Positions 35,839 to 44,170 of a stretch of DNA of 64,000 nt are shown here, piece by piece; position 1 is the stretch's first letter, and the number at the start of each line of letters is the position of its first letter. The position numbers were made by a program, and so were the translations under genes. This DNA comes from Gemmatimonadota bacterium (GTDB lineage Bacteria > Gemmatimonadota > Gemmatimonadetes > Gemmatimonadales > Gemmatimonadaceae), in the NCBI GenBank assembly GCA_023249375.1, contig JAHFCT010000012.1, positions 1-64,000 of the forward strand, given 5' to 3'. The notes beneath the pieces are model-generated. The model had not been told where the DNA came from. It was given only the letters and a program-made list of their open reading frames with translations, and ran no database searches.

Positions 35839-37775
35839 CACCGGCCAAGATGCGCCGTCGGGGCGCCGCTGGCCGCATCGCGTACGGTTCGCTGTTCGTT
35901 GTCGCGCTCCCTGCCCTGCTCGCGCTCTGGGCGCGCCAGCTCGATCGGCTGGTCAGCTTGCCAGCGCTGGGCTCGCGGAGCGTCGGCGGTGCGGTCGCAT
36001 TGGTTGGGGCTGCCGCGATGGCCGCGGGTACGCTCGCGTTGTGGACGAGAGGTCGCGGCCTGCCGATGAGCGCGTATCCCCCTGAGCGCCTCGTCACGGA
36101 AGGCATCTATCGATATGTGTCGGACCCGCTGTACGTGGGGGCCGTGTTTGTGTGCGCCGGTGTTTCGCTCTTCGCGCATTCCGCTGCCGGACTGTGGATC
36201 GTGACGCCGGTGCTCGCGCTGTGCATCGCCGCGTGGGTGTTCGGCTTTGAACGCGACCTCACGCGACGGCACTTCGGCGCGCTCGCCGAGCCGCTGTTGC
36301 GGCTGCCGTCGGACATCGAAGATCGGCCAACGGCGTGGCATCGCATCTCGTTCTACGTACTCGTCTTCGCTCCGTGGCTTGTCTGCTTCCAGTCGGTCGA
36401 GTTCCTCGGCGTGCCGGCAGGCGCGCTCACCGCCACGTCGGCGCTCGATGCGCGGATACCCGTGATTCCGTGGACGGAAGCGCTGTATTTCTTCGCCTAT
36501 CCCTTTACGATGCTCGCGCCGCTCGCGGCGACGCGGCAGCGCGATCTTCGACGGTTGGCCGTGCGTGCGCTCTGGGCCACCGGGGTGATCATCACGTTCT
36601 ATCTGCTCGTCCCCGTCGTCGCCGAGGCGAAGCCAGTGGCTGGTGACGGCTTTTGGCAGATGATGCTGCGCTGGGAGCGGTGGGGTGACACACCGGCGAC
36701 GGCGTTTCCGTCGTTCCACGTCGTGTGGGCGTGCCTAGCGGCCGAGTTGTACGCCACGACGTGGCCATCACGCCGCTGGCTGGCGTGGGGCGCGGCGGTG
36801 CTGATCTCGGTGAGTTGCCTCACGACGGGAATGCATGCGATGGCCGATCTGCCGGCGGGCGTGGCGGCCTATGTCTTGGTCGCGCGCGGCCGCTCGGTGT
36901 GGTCGTTCATTCGCCGCCAGGCGGAGCGCATCGCCAACTCGTGGTGGGAGCTGACGCTGGGTCCGGTGCGCCTTCAGAGCCACGCGCTGTACATCGGGCT
37001 TTCGACCGTGCTCACGATGCCGGTGGCCGTCTGGCTGAGTGGACGCGAGCTGCGGTGGTGGGTGTTCGGCGTCTCGGTGGCGGCGGGCGTGGGGGCCGCG
37101 GTGTGGGCGCAGGTGATTGAGGGATCGCCGCAGCTGCTGCGCCCGTTCGGTTACTTCGGCGGCATCTTCACCGTGGTTCTCGCGATACCGGTGGCGGCAT
37201 TCGCGGGCGTCGATGCCTGGCGTTTCTTCGCCGCCTACTGCGTGGCCGTCGCGTTTGGGCAAGGACTCGCGCGCCTGCGCTGCCTCGTGAACGGCTGCTG
37301 TCACGGGCGCCAAGCCCCCGAAGCGATCGGCGTGCGCTACACGCACCCGGCCAACCGCGTCACGCGACTGAGCCGTCTCGGCGGCGTGCCCATTCATCCG
37401 ACGCAGATCTACTCGCTCGGGTGGATGATACTCGTGGGATGCATCCTGCTCCGGTTCTGGATGGTCGAAGCACCGCTGCCTTTCATTGCGGGCTTCTACT
37501 TTCTGCTCAGCGGTCTGGGACGATTTGTCGAGGAGCATTTCCGCGGCGAACCGCAGACGGCGACGTTCGGCGGGCTTCGCCTCTACCAGTGGCTGGCACT
37601 GCTGTTCATCGTCGGCGGCGGCGCCCTCTCGGCAATCCCGGGCGCGAGCGCTCCGGCCCCCACGTGGCCCGGCTGGAGCGCGCTGGGCATCGCGGCGCTC
37701 GCCGCGGTCCTCGGCATCGCGATGTTCGGCGTCGACTTCCCCCGCTCCCAACGGCGGTTCTCGAGGCTATCATAG
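35835..37775 (+). CDS. Three-domain membrane protein: ICMT-like methyltransferase, PAP2-like phosphatase, Lgt-like transferase
   Basis: 646 aa, about 15-18 membrane segments. Residues about 1-150 resemble the isoprenylcysteine/phospholipid methyltransferase family (LVTEGIYRYVSDPLYVGAVF, then FERDLTRRHFG). About 150-360 resemble PAP2/AUR1-type lipid phosphatase: FPSFHVVWA and SCLTTGMHAMADLPAG (the PSxH and HxxxD parts; the Arg of the SR motif is a Cys). About 400-600 resemble prolipoprotein diacylglyceryl transferase: RLRCLVNGCCHGRQAPEAIG, VPIHPTQIYSLGW and LSGLGRFVEEHFRGE. I know of no named family with this order. ATG at 35835 makes ATGA with the gene before; the permease follows after 3 bp. 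Confidence 0.75.
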   Translation: MTPAKMRRRGAAGRIAYGSLFVVALPALLALWARQLDRLVSLPALGSRSVGGAVALVGAAAMAAGTLALWTRGRGLPMSAYPPERLVTEGIYRYVSDPLYVGAVFVCAGVSLFAHSAAGLWIVTPVLALCIAAWVFGFERDLTRRHFGALAEPLLRLPSDIEDRPTAWHRISFYVLVFAPWLVCFQSVEFLGVPAGALTATSALDARIPVIPWTEALYFFAYPFTMLAPLAATRQRDLRRLAVRALWATGVIITFYLLVPVVAEAKPVAGDGFWQMMLRWERWGDTPATAFPSFHVVWACLAAELYATTWPSRRWLAWGAAVLISVSCLTTGMHAMADLPAGVAAYVLVARGRSVWSFIRRQAERIANSWWELTLGPVRLQSHALYIGLSTVLTMPVAVWLSGRELRWWVFGVSVAAGVGAAVWAQVIEGSPQLLRPFGYFGGIFTVVLAIPVAAFAGVDAWRFFAAYCVAVAFGQGLARLRCLVNGCCHGRQAPEAIGVRYTHPANRVTRLSRLGGVPIHPTQIYSLGWMILVGCILLRFWMVEAPLPFIAGFYFLLSGLGRFVEEHFRGEPQTATFGGLRLYQWLALLFIVGGGALSAIPGASAPAPTWPGWSALGIAALAAVLGIAMFGVDFPRSQRRFSRLS

Positions 37776-37778
37776 GGC

Positions 37779-39119
37779 ATGCCTCCCGCGGAACGACGGC
37801 CAACCGAGCTGCGCCGTTCGATTGGACTCGTGCGCGCCACGTCGATGGTGGTGGGCATCATCATCGGCGCCTCGATCTTCGTGCAGCCGTCGGCCATCGC
37901 GCATGAGGTGACGAGCATCGCCGGCATCATCGCCGTCTGGTGCGCCGCAGGTTTTCTGACGCTCATCGGCGCGCTGGTGGTGGCGGAGCTCAGCTCGGCG
38001 TGGCCTCAGACGGGCGGCGTCTACGTCTTTCTTCGCGAAGCGTATTCGCCCGTCGTCGGTTTTCTCTGGGGCTGGGCCATGCTCCTCACCATGCACACCG
38101 GCATTCTCGCAGCGATCGCGACGATCTTCGCGACGTATGTGGGCACGTTCGTGCCGCTGTCGAGCACCGGCACGCGCGTGGTGGCCATTGCCGCCGTGCT
38201 GCTGCTCTCCGCCGTGAACTATCGCGGCGTGCGACAGGGAGCGGCGCTGCAGGCGGCACTGGCGTTCGTGAAGGTCGGTGCGATCCTGCTTATCGTCGTG
38301 CTGGCGGTGGCGTACGCCGGGCCGGCGCCCGACGCGCCGTCATCCGTCGCGCCACTCGCCGCGGCGCCGAGTGGCGTGAGCGCTTCCGGGTTCTTTGCCG
38401 CGCTCGTCGCCGGTTTGTTCGCGTACGGCGGATGGCACATGGTGACGTACGCGGCCGAGGAGACGATTGATCCCGTGCGCACGATTCCGCGCGCGCTGTT
38501 GCTCGGCACGGCAATCGTCACGGCGTCGTATGTCGGCGTCAATGCCGCGTACCTGCACGTCCTGCCACTCGCCACGGTGAGCGCATCGCCGCGCGTCGCG
38601 GCCGACTTCGCGAGCGCCACGATGGGCGGCGGCGGCAGCGGGCTCGTCAGCGCGCTCGTCATCTTTTCCACACTCGGCGCGATGAACGGCGTCATTCTCG
38701 CCGGGCCGCGCGTGTATCTCGCGATGGCGCGCGACGGGCTGCTCGTTCCGTGGATCGCCGCCGTGCATCCGGCGTATCGCACGCCGCACCGCGCCATCGC
38801 ACTGCAGGCGGTGTGGGCGGCGGTGCTCGTCGGCACCGGCACGTTTCGACAGCTCTTTACTCGCGTGGTCTACACCGAGTGGATTTTCTTCGGCCTGCTC
38901 GCGTGCGCGCTCTTCGTGCTGCGGCGCCGCGTCGGCTATGCTCCCCCGTACCGGGTCTGGCTCTACCCGCTCTTCCCCGCGCTCTTCGTGCTCGGTACCG
39001 TGGCGATCGTCGTCAACCAAATGGTGCGCGAACCCGTAAGCAGTGCGATTGGCCTGCTGCTCGTCCTGAGCGGACTGCCCGTCTACTACCTGCTCGCACG
39101 CCCCCGCATCCCCCGCTGA
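37779..39119 (+). CDS. APC superfamily amino-acid permease
   Basis: 446 aa, about 12 membrane segments. LRRSIGLVRATSMVVGIIIG with GASIF is the typical segment 1 with the substrate-binding GxG; AAEETI after the sixth segment and the late VLRRRVGYAPPYRVWLYP also fit amino-acid/polyamine/LAT-type transporters. Substrate unknown. It follows the fusion gene by 3 bp and precedes the amidohydrolase by 17 bp, so the four plus-strand genes are probably one transcript. Confidence 0.88.
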   Translation: MPPAERRPTELRRSIGLVRATSMVVGIIIGASIFVQPSAIAHEVTSIAGIIAVWCAAGFLTLIGALVVAELSSAWPQTGGVYVFLREAYSPVVGFLWGWAMLLTMHTGILAAIATIFATYVGTFVPLSSTGTRVVAIAAVLLLSAVNYRGVRQGAALQAALAFVKVGAILLIVVLAVAYAGPAPDAPSSVAPLAAAPSGVSASGFFAALVAGLFAYGGWHMVTYAAEETIDPVRTIPRALLLGTAIVTASYVGVNAAYLHVLPLATVSASPRVAADFASATMGGGGSGLVSALVIFSTLGAMNGVILAGPRVYLAMARDGLLVPWIAAVHPAYRTPHRAIALQAVWAAVLVGTGTFRQLFTRVVYTEWIFFGLLACALFVLRRRVGYAPPYRVWLYPLFPALFVLGTVAIVVNQMVREPVSSAIGLLLVLSGLPVYYLLARPRIPR

Positions 39120-39136
39120 TCCACCGGAGTTCCCTC

Positions 39137-40120
39137 GTGCGCATCGTCGACGTCCACAACCATTTCTATCCGCCCAAGTACATGGAGGCGCTCCGCTCCG
39201 GCGACAGCGCCATCACGATCAAGATTGACGCCGACGGCAACCCTGAAGTGCACTATCCGGGCGACTTCAACACCGCCGTGCTCGGTCACCGCGACATCGC
39301 GTATCGGCAGGGCGTGCTCGAGCAGGAAGGCGTGGACACGCAGATCATCACGCTGACGACGCCCGGCACGCATGTCGAAACGCCGGAGCGCGCCGTGCGG
39401 TTGGCGCGCATGGTGAACGACGAGTTCGCGGAGATCGTCGCGGCGCGGCGGCCGCGCTTCGCCGCGCTCGCCACGCTGCCGCTCAATGATCCCGCCGCAT
39501 CAGTGGTGGAGCTGCGACGCGCCGTCGAGCAGCTCGGCATGCCGGGCGCGATGCTCTTCTCCAACGTCAACGGCGTGGCGCTCGCCGACGAGCGCTACTG
39601 GCCGCTGTACGAGGCGGCCAACGACCTCGGGTGCATCCTGCACATCCATCCCACGAATCCGATCAGCGTGGAGGCGATGCGCGAGTACTGGCTGATGCCG
39701 CTCGTGGGATTCCTGTTCGATACGACGGTGGCGGCCGGACATCTCGTCTTCGCCGGCGTCGGCGAGCGCTTCCCGCGCATCAACTGGGTGCTCAGCCATC
39801 TGGGCGGCGCCATTCCGTATCTCGCCGAGCGGCTGGATCGCGGCTACGAGGCGTTCAAGGAATGCCGCGCGCATATCGTGAAGCCGCCCAGCGAGTACTT
39901 GAAGACCTGGTATTTCGACACGGTGAACTTCGACCCGACGGCGCTCGAACTCGCGGTGAAGTTCGCGGGAGCGAGTCATATCATGGCGGGCAGCGATTAT
40001 CCGCACGCCATCGGCAGCATCCCGTACATGAAGCGCGCGCTGACCGCGATGAATGTATCGGAGAGCGATCGTGCGCTGATCATGGGTGGCAACGCGGCGA
40101 AGCTGTACAAGCTGGGCTAG
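39137..40120 (+). CDS. Amidohydrolase (ACMSD-like, amidohydrolase-2 family)
   Basis: 327 aa TIM-barrel metal hydrolase/decarboxylase. Metal ligands VHNHF (His-x-His) at the N-terminus, a His in HIHPTNPIS, HLGGAIPYLAERLDRG (His about 220) and GSDYPHAIG (Asp about 290). This set is that of aminocarboxymuconate-semialdehyde decarboxylase and relatives; the exact substrate cannot be told. GTG at 39137-39139 is chosen because GGAG lies 8 nt upstream and the protein then begins at the barrel (VRIVDVHNHF). Ends 10 bp from the convergent metzincin gene. Confidence 0.85.
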   Translation: MRIVDVHNHFYPPKYMEALRSGDSAITIKIDADGNPEVHYPGDFNTAVLGHRDIAYRQGVLEQEGVDTQIITLTTPGTHVETPERAVRLARMVNDEFAEIVAARRPRFAALATLPLNDPAASVVELRRAVEQLGMPGAMLFSNVNGVALADERYWPLYEAANDLGCILHIHPTNPISVEAMREYWLMPLVGFLFDTTVAAGHLVFAGVGERFPRINWVLSHLGGAIPYLAERLDRGYEAFKECRAHIVKPPSEYLKTWYFDTVNFDPTALELAVKFAGASHIMAGSDYPHAIGSIPYMKRALTAMNVSESDRALIMGGNAAKLYKLG

Positions 40121-40130
40121 GCCGCGGTCG

Positions 40131-42506
40131 CTACGGCGCCACGAGCGCGCTGCGGCGCGTGCGTACGCCGTCGCTGCATGTGACGACGAGGGTGCTGCCG
40201 GACGAGGCGCCCACGTGCAGCGTGGCGCCGCGTGCGGTGCCGAGCAGCGCACCAGTGCGCGCGTCCTGCACGGCAATGCCTCGCGTCGCCGCGTCGGCGC
40301 ACGATAGCCGCAGGGCGGCCGCGCCATTTTCCCGCGCCGCCAGCGGCGCCACGGCAGCGGACACATTGACGGCCGCGTCGGCGTTCGAGCGCGCCATCAC
40401 CTGCCCTACGCCAGCACCCGTCACGCGAATCATCTGGAGTTCGCGGTCGATGCGATCCGTCAGCGGAATCGTGAACAGGAACGGACGCGCCGTCGAGTGG
40501 TCGAGCCGCGCGGGCTCGAATGCGTACCGGAACAAGAGGTCCCCATTCTCCGCGACGCCCTCGAGCGTGTACGGCCCGGATTCCGGCGAGGATGGCAACG
40601 CGGTGAGCGTCAGCGTGGGCTCAAGCGAGACGACGCCGTCTTCTATGGCGCCGCGCACGGCGAGCACCGGCTGAGCCGCCTGCACCGCCTGCACCGCCTG
40701 CACCGCCTGCACCGCCTGCACCGCCTGCACGGTGCCAGTCTCGTTCGCACGTGCAGACGCCGTGGTGCCGCGGAAGTTCAGCACGGCCTGGTAGGTGTAG
40801 GCGCTGGCCCAGACGGGGAAACAGTAACCCATCACATCGCCGGTGCTCGCCGCCACGGCCGCCGCGCTGGACGACGCGCCCTGCGAACGCTGGTAGACAT
40901 CGTGGCCGATGACTCCGATACTGCCATTTGCACCAGGGAAGCTGGCATCAATCGGCGCCCCCGCGCCGCAGGACGGCGCGTGCTGCCGGCCGAAGTTGTG
41001 CCCGAGTTCGTGCGCCACCAGGTCGCGCGACTGCGTCGGCCGGCCGAACCACCCGACGTTCACGATCGAGGACGTCTTGGTCGCCGCGCCGAACGACGCG
41101 TAGTTGTTCGGGATGTACGCCATTCCGCCGTAGTCGGTGTAGGTGAATCCGCTCGGCGGCGCCACGATGGCCATCCAGTGCGCGCTCACGTTCAACGGAT
41201 CGGCGAGTCGCGCGAGGTCGAGCTCGCTGATGATCTGGCTCCAAAAGGCCGACTGCCCTCCATTCGGCGCCGTGCCGAAGTTCGCGGCCGTGAAGAACGG
41301 CGCGCCAACCGTCACTTGAACGGCGCCCAGTGGATGCACGCTGAGCAGCGTCTGCGTGTAGAGATTGGTGTTCGCCGCCGACACGTTTCCCGTGCTGTTG
41401 GCGTGCGAGGTCAGCACGATCGGCACGAGCCGGAGCTTGAGCGCGTTGGGCGTGACAGCCGCGAGCGCCGCCGGGCCACCGCTCGGATAGCGGTCGTTGG
41501 ACGCGGACGCATCGGCCGCAACGCCGCGGGGATCGCGCACCAGTTCCCACTTGAGTCCCGCGCGAAGCGCCGACGCCGGCACGAAGAACTGCGCGCTTGG
41601 CGCGTCGAAGCCCGGCGCGGTCGCCGGCACACTGGCAATCGCGATGGTATCCGTGCGCACGACGAGGCCGCTTACCGCGTCCGTCAAGCGCAGCAGTAGC
41701 TGCATCGGCGTGCTGACGGTCTGATTCGCCGCGAGAATCACGTTCACGACGGCGCCATTGCCGCCGAGCATCATCGGCAGCGAGCCCGTGGCGTCCTGCA
41801 CCGCCTGCGTCCACTGCGCCGACTGGATGGAGACGTCAACCGACGACAGCACAATCACGGTGATGGCCGCCGTGCCGCTCTTCCCTTCGCACGTGGCGGT
41901 GACCGTCGCAACGCCGGCCGCGGCGGCCGTGATCATCCCGTTGCCGCTGACCGTCACCTTGGCAGCATCGGACGTTGTCCACGTGATCACGCGCCCCGAC
42001 AACGCCGTGCCTGCGGCATCATGCGCGGTCGCCACGAGCTGCTGCGTGGTGCCAATTGCCATCGACGCAGTACCAGGCGTCACGGTGACCGACGCCACGG
42101 GCACCTGGCTGACGGTGACGAGTGCCTGCCCGACCTTGCCGGCCGACGTCGCGAGAATCGTCGATTGTCCCGCGGCGAGACCCGTGACGGTGCCCGAGGG
42201 GTTGATCGAGACGATGAACGACGAGCCCACCGACCAGGCAACGGTACTGAGGCTGTAGGGCGCGCCGTTCTGGTCGACTCCCGCCGCGCTCGCGGTGGTG
42301 GTGGCGCCAACGTTGATAGCCGAGGCCGCCAGCGTGACGCTGATTGACGTCAGTACCGGCGTGGGTTTTGGCGGCGTCGCGGTCGGACTGTCTCCCTTGC
42401 CGCAGGATACGAGCAGCATCACGCACGCGGCACGCAGCACGGCGCGCCGCCGGCGACGGAGCCCGACGCGAGCAACGCAAGAGCGGTCGAGTCGCGACGG
42501 GATCAT
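40131..42506 (-). CDS. Secreted metzincin-type metalloprotease lipoprotein with Big-2 domains
   Basis: 791 aa. Signal with lipobox VMLLVSCGKG (Cys about 35), two Big-2 immunoglobulin-like domains (about 48-205, e.g. VAWSVGSSFIVSINPSGTVT), then a protease domain with the zinc motif HELGHNFGRQHAP and a Met-turn VMGYCF, as in M11/M12B-type metzincins. After it a run of six VQA triplets, then a beta-rich C-terminal part ending near a Cys-containing strand. Likely anchored in the outer membrane or secreted. ATG at 42504-42506; the open frame upstream runs through a tRNA relic and is not used. Confidence 0.8.
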   Translation of the reverse strand: MIPSRLDRSCVARVGLRRRRRAVLRAACVMLLVSCGKGDSPTATPPKPTPVLTSISVTLAASAINVGATTTASAAGVDQNGAPYSLSTVAWSVGSSFIVSINPSGTVTGLAAGQSTILATSAGKVGQALVTVSQVPVASVTVTPGTASMAIGTTQQLVATAHDAAGTALSGRVITWTTSDAAKVTVSGNGMITAAAAGVATVTATCEGKSGTAAITVIVLSSVDVSIQSAQWTQAVQDATGSLPMMLGGNGAVVNVILAANQTVSTPMQLLLRLTDAVSGLVVRTDTIAIASVPATAPGFDAPSAQFFVPASALRAGLKWELVRDPRGVAADASASNDRYPSGGPAALAAVTPNALKLRLVPIVLTSHANSTGNVSAANTNLYTQTLLSVHPLGAVQVTVGAPFFTAANFGTAPNGGQSAFWSQIISELDLARLADPLNVSAHWMAIVAPPSGFTYTDYGGMAYIPNNYASFGAATKTSSIVNVGWFGRPTQSRDLVAHELGHNFGRQHAPSCGAGAPIDASFPGANGSIGVIGHDVYQRSQGASSSAAAVAASTGDVMGYCFPVWASAYTYQAVLNFRGTTASARANETGTVQAVQAVQAVQAVQAVQAAQPVLAVRGAIEDGVVSLEPTLTLTALPSSPESGPYTLEGVAENGDLLFRYAFEPARLDHSTARPFLFTIPLTDRIDRELQMIRVTGAGVGQVMARSNADAAVNVSAAVAPLAARENGAAALRLSCADAATRGIAVQDARTGALLGTARGATLHVGASSGSTLVVTCSDGVRTRRSALVAP
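40677..40730. repeat. 9-bp tandem repeat inside the metzincin gene
   Basis: Six exact copies of CCGCCTGCA (period 9), read on the minus strand as six VQA triplets. It is in frame, so copy-number changes would alter linker length between the protease and the C-terminal domain without frameshift. Confidence 0.9.
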
Positions 42507-42609
42507 GGCGTGTCGTTCACCGGCTGGGGGGCACGGGCCGCGCGGACTTTCGAGGTTCGCCGGCGATCCGTGGGGCTGATTCGTTCGCTCTCTCGACTGC
42601 GCGCTTCCA

Positions 42610-42693
42610 TGCCGGGGCTGGGGATCGAGCCCAAATGGGATTGCCCCAAAGGGATTCAACTCCCTTTCCCCACTCTGAGAACTCCCCAACGCC
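42610..42693 (-). pseudogene. Decayed tRNA-Leu-like relic
   Basis: 84 bp clearly related to the tRNA-Leu at 54343-54427: 3' acceptor CCCCGGC and A73, a T-arm (with CTCGATC in place of TTCGATT), the long variable arm TTTGGGGCAATCCCA and the anticodon stem AGGGA/TCCCT are kept. The 5' acceptor strand no longer pairs, the D-arm is lost, and the anticodon loop seems one base short (GTTGAA). It is unlikely to be functional. The flanking TTCCATGCCGGGG is also shared with the real gene. Confidence 0.65.
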
Positions 42694-42750
42694 CTCTGGC
42701 GGACGCTGCAATTGTCCGCAAGCGTTCACGGAGTTCGCAACAACTGTGCA

Positions 42751-42798
42751 GAATACCGCAACAGACCGCAATTGGGTTCCGCGTACGTTGCGGTATTC
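42751..42798 (-). terminator. 12-bp inverted repeat at the end of the signalling cassette
   Basis: GAATACCGCAAC (42751-42762) and GTTGCGGTATTC (42787-42798) are exact inverted copies with a 24-nt spacer. The right arm overlaps the stop codon of the GGDEF gene (42797-42799). It may end the operon's mRNA. It is AT-richer than its surroundings and lies beside the tRNA relic. Confidence 0.5.
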
Positions 42799-44170
42799 AG
42801 ACGTCGCCCGGCACGCGTCCAAGCAAAGGGATGGACTCCTCGCCCGCGCCGCGCTGCATCATCTCGCCGATAGTCGACAGCAGCAGGTCAACGCCAATTG
42901 GCTTTTGCAGAAAAGCGACCGCCGCGCCAGGAAGTCCGCTCCAACTCACCGGGCCGTTCACGTAGCCCGACATGTAGACGACGCGGACCGACGGGTCGAC
43001 TTGCGTGATCTGGTCGATCATCGTCATGCCGGTCATGTCGGGCATGATGACGTCGGTGAGGATGACCCCCGGCCGCTCCGCTGCGTCTGCCGCGGCAAAG
43101 TGACGCACCACCTCCTTCGGGTCGCCGCACTCCCACACCTCGTAGCCGTCCTCCTCCAGGACCAAACGCAGCGCGCTCCGCATCTCGACCAAATCGTCCA
43201 CGAGGTACACTCGCCCGCGCCGCGGCGCGGCCTCGGGGACGACCGCCGCCGCAAGGGCGTGCTCGGCGACGCCCTGAAGCTCCGGTCCAAACCGCGGCGC
43301 CACACGGACGCAGTCGCGACCGCCGCCTTTGGCTTCATACAGCGCACGATCGGCTGCTCCTAGCAACAGCTCGTATGACCCCATGCCCGGTTCGTGCACC
43401 GCAATGCCCGCGCTGACCGTCTGCACTCCCCAGGGAAACGTCTTCGCGCGCATCTGGGCAAGCACGCGCTCGGCGAACACGACCGCGCCGTCGCTATCAG
43501 CGCCGGCCAGAATCGTGGCGAACTCCTCGCCGCCAAAGCGCGCCGACAGATTGTCCCGCCGCGTGCACGCCTGCAGTACGCCCGCAAACTCGCGGAGCGC
43601 CTCGTCTCCGGCCGAGTGACCATGCGTGTCGTTCACGCGCTTGAACCGGTCGAGGTCGAACATCACCACGGCCAGCGGCTGTCCGCGCTCCGCCGCCGCG
43701 AAGGCGCTCTCGAGTGCCAGGTCCAGATGACGGCGGTTGGCCAGATTCGTCAGCCGATCCATCAGTGCCAGGTTCTCGGCGCTGATCCGCTCGCGGCGGA
43801 GCAGCTCGGAGAGCACGGCAATGCCTATCGACACACCCAGGTAGACGGCCACGATGCCGAGCAAGAGCGACCAGTCCGGCTCGGCAATCTCGAAGAGCAC
43901 GACGCTTAGCTGCGTGGCGGTGATGACAGCCATTCCGCCGGACAAGGCGATGGCCACGCCGCGCAGTCCGCGGTAGTACGAGAGCAGGAAAGCCGGGATG
44001 AGCGCCGAGAGCCACACGAGCATCCCGTAGCTGGTGCTGGTACCCGTTGGAAACTCGAACACCGCGGCAATCGGAACCGCGAACGCCAGCACCGAAATCG
44101 CCAGTGCGCGCGTGGGGATCGGTGGCGGCTTGACCGAGACCACCTGCTGCGCGCCGGCACGCGCCGTCAT
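42797..44170 (-). CDS. Membrane diguanylate cyclase with C-terminal receiver domain
   Basis: 457 aa. Four N-terminal membrane segments (about 15-135), a GGDEF domain (about 155-310) with active motif RFGGEEF and DLDRFKRVNDTHGHSAGDEAL, and a C-terminal receiver (about 325-440): VYLVDDLVEM, phospho-Asp in VILTDVIMPD, FLQKPI. Makes c-di-GMP. The product-inhibition site before GGEEF reads RRDN instead of RxxD, so feedback may be lost. A receiver after the GGDEF, rather than before it, is unusual. ATG at 44168-44170 makes ATGA with the EAL gene. Confidence 0.9.
   Translation of the reverse strand: MTARAGAQQVVSVKPPPIPTRALAISVLAFAVPIAAVFEFPTGTSTSYGMLVWLSALIPAFLLSYYRGLRGVAIALSGGMAVITATQLSVVLFEIAEPDWSLLLGIVAVYLGVSIGIAVLSELLRRERISAENLALMDRLTNLANRRHLDLALESAFAAAERGQPLAVVMFDLDRFKRVNDTHGHSAGDEALREFAGVLQACTRRDNLSARFGGEEFATILAGADSDGAVVFAERVLAQMRAKTFPWGVQTVSAGIAVHEPGMGSYELLLGAADRALYEAKGGGRDCVRVAPRFGPELQGVAEHALAAAVVPEAAPRRGRVYLVDDLVEMRSALRLVLEEDGYEVWECGDPKEVVRHFAAADAAERPGVILTDVIMPDMTGMTMIDQITQVDPSVRVVYMSGYVNGPVSWSGLPGAAVAFLQKPIGVDLLLSTIGEMMQRGAGEESIPLLGRVPGDV

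Noticed and set aside
32470-35841. 1123-codon minus-strand open frame across the MFS and SIS genes
   Set aside because: Opposite to clear MFS and ROK genes and in another frame than SIS; Arg/His/Gln-rich composition and no motif.
42507-42689. Longer N-terminus for the metzincin gene
   Set aside because: The extra codons cross the tRNA relic and lie before a good signal peptide and lipobox.
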